Assembly: GCA_964358645.1 (NCBI GenBank) | Contig: CAYHPW010000018.1 | Location: 1 to 49,896, forward strand | Direction: 5' to 3' | Source: JBBTDV01 sp038042605 | GTDB lineage: Bacteria; Bdellovibrionota; UBA1018 | DNA length: 49,896 nt | Shown: one piece after another, positions 34,537-41,930 of the stretch | How the letters are laid out: every line of letters starts with the position of its first letter | Position numbering within the stretch: the stretch's first letter is position 1 | The notes under the pieces: generated by a model | The model's database searches: none | Told to the model about the DNA's origin: nothing | The model's input: only the letters and a program-made list of their open reading frames with translations | Translations under genes and position numbers: made by a program

Positions 34537-34713
34537 ATGATTAAAATTTCACGACTCAAGCATGGATACACACAACAGCATATGGCGAACAAACTTGGGA
34601 TCGGTCTCCTGCCTTATCAGAGGCTTGAGTCTGGGGAAAACAACCCAACATTCAAGACACTGCTCAAGGTCAAGGATGTGTTGAATGATATTGATCTGTC
34701 ACTGGTGGCTTAA
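34537..34713 (+). CDS. Orphan XRE-type helix-turn-helix regulator
   Basis: 58-residue protein that is almost entirely one HTH_3 domain (SRLKHGYTQQHMANKLGI, then RLESGENNPTFKTLLKV). It resembles the antitoxin half of HipB/HigA-type modules. ATG at 34537 gives the standard domain start. No toxin gene follows; instead its 3' end overlaps the convergent gene at 34670 by 44 bases. It could be a remnant of a second toxin-antitoxin system or a regulator of the AbiE operon 56 bases upstream. Confidence 0.7.
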   Translation: MIKISRLKHGYTQQHMANKLGIGLLPYQRLESGENNPTFKTLLKVKDVLNDIDLSLVA

Positions 34714-34963
34714 GCACCTCTGAATTCACATCTTCTTCGGTTGCCTCATGAGAGGCCCAGATCATTCCAGGGCCGTCAACATTGATGCTGATTCCATGAA
34801 ATTCTATGGAGCGAGATCCTTGAATGGGTAAGTTTTTTTTATTTTTAGTTGTGGCAGTTCCTTTTCTCTCCCTTGCCATGGCTACAGGAGAAAAGGCATT
34901 CCAACATGAAACAACCAGCATAAGTACATATATGTTATTTAACTTGGAAACAGCATTCAGCAT
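34670..34963 (-). CDS. Small secreted protein of unknown function
   Basis: 97-residue protein with a clear signal peptide (hydrophobic residues 10-24; cleavage near SPVAMA). ATG at 34963 is preferred because GGGAGAAG lies about seven bases upstream; the frame is open to 35002. The mature part is short, polar and unrecognised. Its 3' end overlaps the convergent XRE gene by 44 bases, so one of the two may be only weakly expressed. Confidence 0.55.
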   Translation of the reverse strand: MLNAVSKLNNIYVLMLVVSCWNAFSPVAMARERKGTATTKNKKNLPIQGSRSIEFHGISINVDGPGMIWASHEATEEDVNSEVLKPPVTDQYHSTHP

Positions 34964-35278
34964 AATACTTCTCCCGACTACACACCATCGATAGATGAGC
35001 AACGCACATAATTAACCCAAGCGCCAGGAATACTATACTAATTACGTCGTATTATGAACAAAAAAGTAGCTTGTCATAACTGGTTTTACCGTGAACAATA
35101 TTGGTCTCGCTCAACGATAAAGGCGATACTTACCAATATGCAGGTGAAGACGAAAAAATAGAATTGCGCTGCGAATAGGACAACGCCTGATTTGATATTT
35201 ATTCGTACGAAAAGAAATCGCGGACAACTGACAAGACACCATGCGATGCTTTATCGTGGCTCTTGCAGATTTTCACAT
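34964..35278. other. Intergenic region, nothing recognised
   Basis: 315 bases between the small secreted protein and the helicase 3' end. I see no gene, RNA or clear terminator. It contains promoter-like AT-rich sequence upstream of the gene at 34963. Confidence 0.5.
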
Positions 35279-36571
35279 TCATTCCCTCTGGTGGGCAATG
35301 TTTTTGCAAGCCTGGCTGGTAGGCGTTGTTAATGTATTCAATCCCCGATAATACTCCTGCACGGCCCAATCAGTCTGGATGGAGGACGGATCCCAGCCGA
35401 GCAAGAAAAGCCCTTTGGCGCTTTTTGCGCGGCTAAGCGCCACGTAGGCTTGGCCTGGCTCCCAAAGTCCCCTGAGATCCATAAGCACCATATCAAGCGT
35501 CATGCCCTGTGATTTGTGAATGGTAGAAGCGTAGGCGAGATTGACTGGAAAATTTCGCGCCACTGCCATCTCAATTCCTTCAGCATTAAGAAGAGCAAAT
35601 GAAGTGGGCTCCACTTCAATTTCGTTGCCGTTAGCCAGAGGTGTGATTGTGAGTGAATCGTCTTTGATTTTGGTGATGTGACCGAGGCTTCCGTTTACCC
35701 ACCTTCCGGTCGGATCATTTTGACGAAGCATCACTAGGGCATCTTCTTTAAGCTTTAGAATCTCTGGCACCGGGGCCAAGTGCTTTAGGCTTTCGAGGAA
35801 TTTTTCATGCCCTGAGTATATGGTTGGGAATTCTTTCTCTTTAGCGGGGATCGCCTTAAGCCTATCCAAATTATAGCGCTCGGCTGTCTCACGGTGAGGC
35901 ACAAATCGGGTGCCATCAAATCGCTCAGGCGTTGCTCTTGTTCTTTCGTCGAGAAAGTTTTTTACTTCTGGGCTTACTCTTCCGTCGCGTACATGATTTA
36001 GGACCGAAAGAAAATCTCCCTCAGCCGTGCGCATGATGGTTTTTAAAATGGCTGGGGTAAACCCAGAATTTTTCCAGGCTTGATCTTGAAATGCCCAGTC
36101 CCGCTTGCACTGGAAGGGGGTGACAGGAGGAAGTTGTGCAAAATCGCCGACGGTCACAACCTTAATACCACCCCAAGGGAGGTTTTTTTTACGAGCCACA
36201 CGACAGATTGTTTCTGCAGCCCGGATTGTCGTACCGGAAAGCATGGAGACTTCATCGATAATAACGCCATCGATTTTGCTGAGCCGCTTTACAACCCGTT
36301 TTTCTTGAAGCGCGCGTTCCACGGTAGCATCAAATCCTCCCTGCATGATTCCAAGGCCAAAAAAACTATGAAAAGTCCTCCCACCGACAAGCACCGCCGC
36401 GGCCCCCGTGCTGGCAAGCAGTGGGAATTCCTTTCGGTCTTTATTGGAGTGGTAGTGGCGGATGAGATGGCTTTTACCTGTGCCTGCTGCTCCTGTAACA
36501 AAAACGTTTCCATGGGCATTGAGGATATTCATTGCAAGCTGTTGGCATTGAGTCAGTTGGTTACGGGTCAT
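35279..36571 (-). CDS. Pif1-like helicase (superfamily 1)
   Basis: ATP-dependent 5'-3' DNA helicase of the Pif1/RecD2 type, 430 residues. Walker A is VTGAAGTGKSHL (Lys33), Walker B IDGVIIDEVSML near residue 100, followed by GGIKVVTVGDFAQLPPV. The C-terminal motifs AYASTIHKSQGMTLD and GQAYVALSRAKS are diagnostic of Pif1. A GGGAGG ribosome site lies about 13 bases before the ATG. Chromosomal Pif1 homologues exist in many bacteria, so it may not belong to the accessory block; it stands alone between unrelated genes. Confidence 0.92.
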   Translation of the reverse strand: MTRNQLTQCQQLAMNILNAHGNVFVTGAAGTGKSHLIRHYHSNKDRKEFPLLASTGAAAVLVGGRTFHSFFGLGIMQGGFDATVERALQEKRVVKRLSKIDGVIIDEVSMLSGTTIRAAETICRVARKKNLPWGGIKVVTVGDFAQLPPVTPFQCKRDWAFQDQAWKNSGFTPAILKTIMRTAEGDFLSVLNHVRDGRVSPEVKNFLDERTRATPERFDGTRFVPHRETAERYNLDRLKAIPAKEKEFPTIYSGHEKFLESLKHLAPVPEILKLKEDALVMLRQNDPTGRWVNGSLGHITKIKDDSLTITPLANGNEIEVEPTSFALLNAEGIEMAVARNFPVNLAYASTIHKSQGMTLDMVLMDLRGLWEPGQAYVALSRAKSAKGLFLLGWDPSSIQTDWAVQEYYRGLNTLTTPTSQACKNIAHQRE

Positions 36572-36640
36572 GATTTGATAAATCCTCCCAAAAAGAGTGC
36601 AGATTATTTCATATAAATACTATAAGTATATCAACTCTGT

Positions 36641-37384
36641 TTATAATAATACAGAATGGATCCCTATTATCTCAAGCGTCTTATTGACCGCCAGCACCCC
36701 GGGATAGAGGTAGCGGCCAGTGCGCGGATCACGCTTAAGCCTGATTTCATGGAAAACCTCTATGAATCGATCCAGGTCAAAACGTAAATCAAGAGCCAGC
36801 TGCTCAGACATCTCAAAAGCGGACGCACCTGGGAACAGGTAACGGTTATTCGCGGGGTCAACTAGGTAACGAAAGCAATCATAATTCTTGCTGAGCCTAT
36901 CCAGCGGAACGCGCGACTTCAATAAGTCCTCGGCCTTAAAAAAAGCGGCGGCACCTACGTATAGGTAACGGGCTCCGTACTGGTCCTTCAAGGAAAAAAG
37001 TTTTTTATATAGCTCAAAAAACTTATTAGTATCGATTTGCGCAACCAGAAGCTCTTCAGAGATTTCTACGGCGCCAACTCCCGGGAAAATATACATACCA
37101 TGCTGATCCCTGCTAAAATGCAGCTGGCTGACTAGTTGCCTTACATCCAGGGCATCCAACTTTTCATCGACAATCATCCTGTGCGCTATTTGCTCGGCTT
37201 CATGCAATTCATAAACAGGCAAATGCGAGTACAGGTCCATAAGCTGGGCAAGGTAGACGATGAGTTCCCTGACGTCTTTTTCAGTAGATCCATCAGCATG
37301 GCTATTTGATAAAGCACCAACCTGAATAAAACCTGCAACCATTACAAGCGAAATAGTTCTGGCAAAAATCATAAGCCCTCTCAT
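36641..37384 (-). CDS. Secreted protein with four internal 'DxxGRYLYPG' repeats
   Basis: Exported protein of 247 residues with a signal peptide ending near NSHADGS. The body holds four diverged repeats, about 42 residues apart: DQHGMYIFPGVGAVEISEEL, DQYGARYLYVGAAAFFKAED, DPANNRYLFPGASAFEMSEQ and DPRTGRYLYPGVLAVNKTLE. Each pairs an 'RYLYPG' strand with a following amphipathic helix. I do not recognise the family. Two further upstream or downstream starts are possible (TTG at 37402, ATG at 37372). The next gene on the same strand is also a secreted protein, separated from it by a terminator. Confidence 0.65.
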   Translation of the reverse strand: MRGLMIFARTISLVMVAGFIQVGALSNSHADGSTEKDVRELIVYLAQLMDLYSHLPVYELHEAEQIAHRMIVDEKLDALDVRQLVSQLHFSRDQHGMYIFPGVGAVEISEELLVAQIDTNKFFELYKKLFSLKDQYGARYLYVGAAAFFKAEDLLKSRVPLDRLSKNYDCFRYLVDPANNRYLFPGASAFEMSEQLALDLRFDLDRFIEVFHEIRLKRDPRTGRYLYPGVLAVNKTLEIIGIHSVLL

Positions 37385-37437
37385 CTGTGGCACCGATGGC
37401 AATTTTCGGTGGTCTGCATGTGAAATATCTATAACAT

Positions 37438-37480
37438 AAAAAGTTACGGGGCTCAGCTATATTGCCAAACCCCGTAACTG
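37438..37480 (-). terminator. Intrinsic terminator after the gene at 37513-38037
   Basis: A perfect 10-bp stem, AGTTACGGGG (37443-37452) with CCCCGTAACT (37471-37480), encloses an 18-base loop. On the minus strand it is followed directly by a run of T (37438-37442). It ends the transcript of the secreted-protein gene just upstream. Confidence 0.85.
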
Positions 37481-37512
37481 TTAATCATCTAATTGTACTT
37501 CAGGCGATCGTA

Positions 37513-38037
37513 TTATCTAGTTGCCTCGGTACTGGAATACAGGCAAAGCATGTCTTCGGAAATCCTGCTGCGTTTGGTGTCTACAGCTAGATGCGCAGGC
37601 ATTCTCCCCTCTACCGGTGTCACGGTCGCTCTGACTTCAAGCTCAAAATCACGTCCGATATAATATACCGGTGAGCCAATCAATTCAGATATGCTCTCCT
37701 TGACAGTGAACTTGCCAACCAAGCGTGGGCCAACCAAGGTGCTCTCTGTAACAACGGCCTCCAGCCTGCTCTTAACCCCGGCCCTATCCCTATTGAGTGG
37801 TATTACACGATCAATATGGACTTGCACGCCAGCATCATAAATAACCTTTTCCTGGACGCATTCGAGTACTTGGATCCTATGTTCCATAGGACACCCTTCC
37901 GGGATCAAGCACCTGTAATTATCGCCAGGCTGTGGAACCGGCAAAATCGTCATCTTTGTATCGGCGGCATTAGCGTTCACATAAGATGTCAAACCGATAA
38001 CCATTAAAAGTGTTTTGAATTTATTTGTGAGTTTCAT
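37513..38037 (-). CDS. Secreted cysteine-containing protein of unknown function
   Basis: 174-residue exported protein with a signal peptide (residues 1-24, ending YVNANA). Four cysteines in the mature part (YRCLIPEGCPMEH, VLECVQ, DMLCLY) could form two disulfides. A good AGGAG precedes the ATG, and a strong terminator follows the stop. The mature part looks beta-rich. No family recognised. Confidence 0.65.
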   Translation of the reverse strand: MKLTNKFKTLLMVIGLTSYVNANAADTKMTILPVPQPGDNYRCLIPEGCPMEHRIQVLECVQEKVIYDAGVQVHIDRVIPLNRDRAGVKSRLEAVVTESTLVGPRLVGKFTVKESISELIGSPVYYIGRDFELEVRATVTPVEGRMPAHLAVDTKRSRISEDMLCLYSSTEATR

Positions 38038-38290
38038 AACGTAATCTCCTTAATTTGTTTTTTTTTCGTTGATCACGTTATCAATCGCATGATCGGCTCA
38101 CGCGTGGTGCTTGCCGGTCATGTCATCGATCCCGTCATCATTTGCGAATTTATATACCCAATAAATTTAAGAAGGTTAAATTATTAATATTCATATCTAT
38201 CTATTATTTTTCATAATATATATGGAAGCTAGCTGACGGGATTTTCTGTTCTTGAATATAGCAATCTCACATGGTATGACTCAATGTGTC

Positions 38291-38935
38291 ATGTATAAGC
38301 TTATATCTTTGGTTTTAGTTTCTGTAATAATTTGGACCCTACCCAGTTTCGCAGACTGGACATCGATTGACCCAGCGGAGTTTCAAATGGCTGACCCGCC
38401 AAAACCCGGGTCCGAGTTACACAAGGAAGACTTTCTCGAAATTCACCGCTTGCAAGACGGCCGTAAGAAAAGTGAATGTGCTTTGGCTGCGACACAGATT
38501 GCACCGACATTCAAAGCGTTTTATGCTTCTTATGCCAGTCCGCTTACTAACAAAGAATATGCTAAAGCTAAGCCACTTCTTAAGCGTGTCTTTAAGCTTT
38601 CCGAGCGGATAACAAGTTTTTTTAAAGAAAAATTCCAACGTCAGCGACCGTTTAACGTTGATCCCACAATCACGCCATGCGTGGTGCGACCCAAAGGTGC
38701 CAAATCTTATCCCAGCTCACATGCTGCTTTGGCTGCTGTTGGAGCATGTATTCTTTCGAAACTATATCCATCCAAGTCTGTTGAGCTGCTCCAATACGGA
38801 ACTTATCTTGGGGATCTTCGGGTGATAGTAGGGGTACATCATCCTAGCGACGTCAGAGCCGGCCAGACGCTCGGGATAGAAATCTGTGAGCGGCTTTTAT
38901 CGGAAGATGACTTTCTCGATGAAATTCCAAATTAG
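38291..38935 (+). CDS. PAP2-superfamily acid phosphatase, secreted
   Basis: Periplasmic class-A-like acid phosphatase of 214 residues. The signal peptide ends near LPSFA. The three-part PAP2 signature is present: KEKFQRQRP (K-x6-RP), SYPSSHA (PSxH with Ser for Gly) and LRVIVGVHHPSDV (R-x5-H-x3-D). The Ser usually before the final Arg is replaced. It would release phosphate from organic phosphates outside the cytoplasm. ATG at 38291 is preferred over a TTG at 38252. It stands alone, divergent from the secreted-protein gene at 38037. Confidence 0.85.
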   Translation: MYKLISLVLVSVIIWTLPSFADWTSIDPAEFQMADPPKPGSELHKEDFLEIHRLQDGRKKSECALAATQIAPTFKAFYASYASPLTNKEYAKAKPLLKRVFKLSERITSFFKEKFQRQRPFNVDPTITPCVVRPKGAKSYPSSHAALAAVGACILSKLYPSKSVELLQYGTYLGDLRVIVGVHHPSDVRAGQTLGIEICERLLSEDDFLDEIPN

Positions 38936-39157
38936 CTTTACCATAATCATGTAATTGAGCCACCATCAATGTCTGCCTTCTTCTGCAAGCATGCGGATGT
39001 TGACTGGAATTTTTTCAATCCATGTATAGTCTTTGTTTCCTGTTTTATCGCTGAATTCTTCAAAATTAGAAAGACAAAGAGCTCGGATACTTGTTGGTAA
39101 GTTATCCGTCCTCAACCTGAAGTAGCAATGATTTTTATGCTTTGCGTGGTTTAATAA

Positions 39158-39586
39158 CTACCCTAAACATCTCCTGCACCAGCCATAAAAAACCATGGAT
39201 AGATTGCCGTTCTTGAAGCCATGGATGTCTTTTAGTGCTGCCTCGATTTTCCGGAACAGCTTTTCATTACCCTGGTTGATTTTTCCGCATACCTTGCAGA
39301 TGTAATAGTGATGCAGCTTTCTGTCGAAAACATAATGTACACGTTTACCTATATTAGGGAGATTGAGTTCTTGTATAAGCTCTAGTTTCTTGAAAATCTC
39401 AAGGTTTCTATAAACACTGGAACGGTCTACTCCTGGAAGTTTCTTTTCAATTAGCTTGTAAATTGACTGCGTCGTTATCCCAGCCACTCTTTGATCAAGG
39501 CATAACTGCAGCAGAATGCGTCTTACTGGAGTGATCCTCATTCCCTGATGGCGCAGCAACGCCATTAAGTCCTTGTGCTTTTTCAT
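39158..39586 (-). CDS. Fur-family metal- or peroxide-responsive regulator
   Basis: Ferric-uptake-regulator family repressor of 142 residues. A winged helix (RITPVRRILLQL...DRSSVYRNLEIF) is followed by the metal region HHYYICKVCG (His92, His93, Cys97, Cys100) and a second CRRC pair (Cys137, Cys140) forming the structural zinc site. Fur, Zur, PerR and Mur cannot be separated by eye. It is transcribed away from the Ehr operon, and the 107-base gap holds a perfect inverted repeat, so it very probably regulates itself and that operon. Confidence 0.9.
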   Translation of the reverse strand: MKKHKDLMALLRHQGMRITPVRRILLQLCLDQRVAGITTQSIYKLIEKKLPGVDRSSVYRNLEIFKKLELIQELNLPNIGKRVHYVFDRKLHHYYICKVCGKINQGNEKLFRKIEAALKDIHGFKNGNLSMVFYGWCRRCLG

Positions 39587-39641
39587 TTCCTATCTACTCT
39601 AATAGCGAAGCATACGCGAAAGCTGCAGTGATTGCACTAAT

Positions 39642-39669
39642 TTGTTATTGCAACAAATTGCAATAACAA
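39642..39669. promoter_or_regulatory. 12-4-12 perfect inverted repeat, probable Fur-family operator
   Basis: TTGTTATTGCAA (39642-39653) and its exact reverse complement TTGCAATAACAA (39658-39669) flank CAAA. The site lies 24 bases before the first Ehr start codon and 55 bases before the divergent regulator's start. AT-rich, with GTTATTGC half-sites, it resembles Fur/Zur-type boxes in architecture. Position suits repression of both promoters. Confidence 0.75.
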
Positions 39670-39693
39670 CTACTCTCAAAGTTCTAAAAGCAA

Positions 39694-41121
39694 ATGGCAA
39701 CAATACCAGAAGTCCAAAGTTATCCAGTAAAAGACTGGCGTAACCAGATTATCAACGAGGTCAAAAAGAATGCGCGGATTTCGGCACTATTTGGCGCGGA
39801 AGGTGGCAATCTTTACGCAGTAATTTCACATGATATCGAAGGGCGACTCTCCATTGCCACCACCAGTATCGATGGTTCTGACAAAACATACCCGTCACTG
39901 AGCGCAGAATTACCGCAGGCCGAGCCGTTTGAACGCGAGATCGCCGAACAGCTAGGCATTACCCCGAAAGGCCATCCCAGGCTGAAACCCATACGCCGCA
40001 CAAAAAACATGCGTGATTTTTATCAAGTCCGTGGACATGAAGTACACGAAGTTGCTGTGGGGCCGGTGCATGCCGGGATTATAGAGTCTGGGCACTTCAG
40101 ATTTCAGTGTCACGGCGAGTTGGTTTTTAACTTGGAAGTCGTTCTTGGTTACCAGCATCGCGGCATCGAGCGCGCGCTAATCGGAGGGCCGGACCCACGG
40201 ACTCTTCATTATATGGAAACCGCAGCCGGAGACACAACGATTGGACATGCGACGGCATACTGCCAAAACATAGAATCACTACATGGAATAAAAATTCCGG
40301 AGCGCGCAGAAGTGATCCGTAGCATCGCTCTTGAACTTGAAAGAACTGCAAATCATGTGGGCGATCTGGGGGCACTGGCTAATGACATCGGGTATCTCCC
40401 AACAGCATCCTTCTGCGGGAGATTGCGCGGTGATTTTTTAAACTTGACCGCACAAATCTGTGGCAGCCGCATGGGAAGGGGGCTTGTGATTCCGGGAGGC
40501 GTGGCGTTTGACTTATCACGCGAAATGGCGCTTTCGTTCCAGCAGAAAATAGCCACACTGCTGAAATCAACCAAAGAAGCCACGGCACTTCTCTGGGTTA
40601 GCCCGTCAGTACTTAGCAGATTCGAACATGTCGGAACCATATCACAGAAAACAGCAGCAGATCTCGGTCTGGTCGGCCCGGCTGCCAGAGCAAGCGGGCT
40701 CAAGCACGATGTAAGAGTCAACTATCCAACAGCGGCATATGAAAAGTTCACATCGGTGAGCCATCCTGGTGGCGATGTGTTTGCAAGGGCGTATGTGAGG
40801 TGGCTTGAGATACAGTCATCCGTTAAATTACTAATTGATCAGCTTCTCGTGCTGCCTGAGACACCAATTCAAAACAAGAACCCAAACAACCAGCATCTTC
40901 CGCCAAATCGCATGGCCGTTTCCATGGTTGAAGGCTGGCGCGGAGAAATCTGTCATGTCGCGATGACTGACAGGGATGGACGATTTTCGCGCTACAAGAT
41001 CGTGGACCCGTCATTTCATAATTGGGCTGGTCTTGAGGTGGCGCTAAAAAATCAGCAGATTTCAAATTTCCCTTTGTGCAATAAAAGCTTCAACCTTTCA
41101 TACTGCGGTCACGACTTATGA
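39694..41121 (+). CDS. Ehr complex large subunit: fused NuoC/NuoD-type, lacking Ni-Fe cysteines
   Basis: Homologue of HyfG/HycE and of fused NuoCD, 475 residues. The N-terminal 100 residues are the NuoC-like domain; the rest is large-subunit-like (GPVHAGIIESGHFRF, YQHRGIER, IPERAEVIRSIALELERTANHV). Where hydrogenases have the first CxxC, this protein has GDTT (residues 179-182). Where they have DPCxxC, it has NLSYCG (Ser469, Gly472). It therefore cannot bind a Ni-Fe centre and is not a hydrogenase. Known relatives are called Ehr. First gene of a six-gene operon; its stop overlaps the next ATG by four bases. Confidence 0.9.
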   Translation: MATIPEVQSYPVKDWRNQIINEVKKNARISALFGAEGGNLYAVISHDIEGRLSIATTSIDGSDKTYPSLSAELPQAEPFEREIAEQLGITPKGHPRLKPIRRTKNMRDFYQVRGHEVHEVAVGPVHAGIIESGHFRFQCHGELVFNLEVVLGYQHRGIERALIGGPDPRTLHYMETAAGDTTIGHATAYCQNIESLHGIKIPERAEVIRSIALELERTANHVGDLGALANDIGYLPTASFCGRLRGDFLNLTAQICGSRMGRGLVIPGGVAFDLSREMALSFQQKIATLLKSTKEATALLWVSPSVLSRFEHVGTISQKTAADLGLVGPAARASGLKHDVRVNYPTAAYEKFTSVSHPGGDVFARAYVRWLEIQSSVKLLIDQLLVLPETPIQNKNPNNQHLPPNRMAVSMVEGWRGEICHVAMTDRDGRFSRYKIVDPSFHNWAGLEVALKNQQISNFPLCNKSFNLSYCGHDL

Positions 41122-41930
41122 TTTTAGGCGAAATTAAAGCAAGAATAAATCAAGGTTATAGAACAATAAAATTCCCTGATGTGGAACCGGATCTCCCTGA
41201 GCGCTTCAGGGGGATGCCTAAAATGAACTGCAAGAATTTTGATTGCAAGAAATGCAAAGAGGCATGCCCAACCGGGGCGATATCAATAGCTGGCGCTGCT
41301 CGAGACACCGGCGCCACCCAAGGAGCGGGAACAATCCGCCAATTAAAACTAGACATGGGTAGATGCATTTTTTGCACTGATTGTGTTTTAGCGTGTCCAG
41401 AAAAAGCAATCAGTTTTACGCGTGATTACGGGCTGTCGGCAAACGACCGTGATGACCTCATCTTAAAAAACGGGCAAGTGTTTGAACCAGCCAATGCGCT
41501 AAAGAAAGAAACACTCCGTATTTTCGGGCGATCACTAAAACTACGCCAGGTGAGCGCTGGCGGCTGCAACGCCTGCGAAATGGATACACAAGTGCTAAGC
41601 ACTGTGGTGTTTGATCTTGAGCGATTCGGAATCCAATTCGTAGCTTCACCGCGCCACGCTGATGGCCTGCTGATTACAGGACCAGTGACTGAGAGCATGA
41701 GGCTCGCCCTTGAGAAAACATACGAAGCAGTGCCTAACCCTAAAATCGTGATCGCAGTCGGTGCGTGTGCGATATCAGGGGGGCTTTATGCCGGACATGA
41801 CGAAGTAGCAAAAAGCGGCGCCACTGAAATATTCCCGGTGGACCTTTACATCCCTGGTTGCCCGCCCCATCCGATCACGATCCTTGATGGTCTGCTGAGA
41901 CTTATTGGAAAAAGGTGGTCACACGCATGA
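41118..41930 (+). CDS. Ehr complex fused ferredoxin (HyfH-like) and small subunit (HyfI/NuoB-like)
   Basis: Electron-transfer subunit of 270 residues combining two proteins usually separate. The N-terminal ferredoxin domain has clusters at Cys38-Cys43-Cys46-Cys50 (first spacing C-x4-C) and Cys83-Cys86-Cys89-Cys93. The C-terminal domain has the NuoB-type proximal cluster Cys150, Cys153, Cys217 and Cys248 (GGCNAC, GAC, GCPPHP). All three [4Fe-4S] sites look intact, giving an electron path toward the large subunit. It overlaps its upstream gene by four bases and its downstream gene by four, if that starts at 41927. Confidence 0.92.
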   Translation: MILGEIKARINQGYRTIKFPDVEPDLPERFRGMPKMNCKNFDCKKCKEACPTGAISIAGAARDTGATQGAGTIRQLKLDMGRCIFCTDCVLACPEKAISFTRDYGLSANDRDDLILKNGQVFEPANALKKETLRIFGRSLKLRQVSAGGCNACEMDTQVLSTVVFDLERFGIQFVASPRHADGLLITGPVTESMRLALEKTYEAVPNPKIVIAVGACAISGGLYAGHDEVAKSGATEIFPVDLYIPGCPPHPITILDGLLRLIGKRWSHA

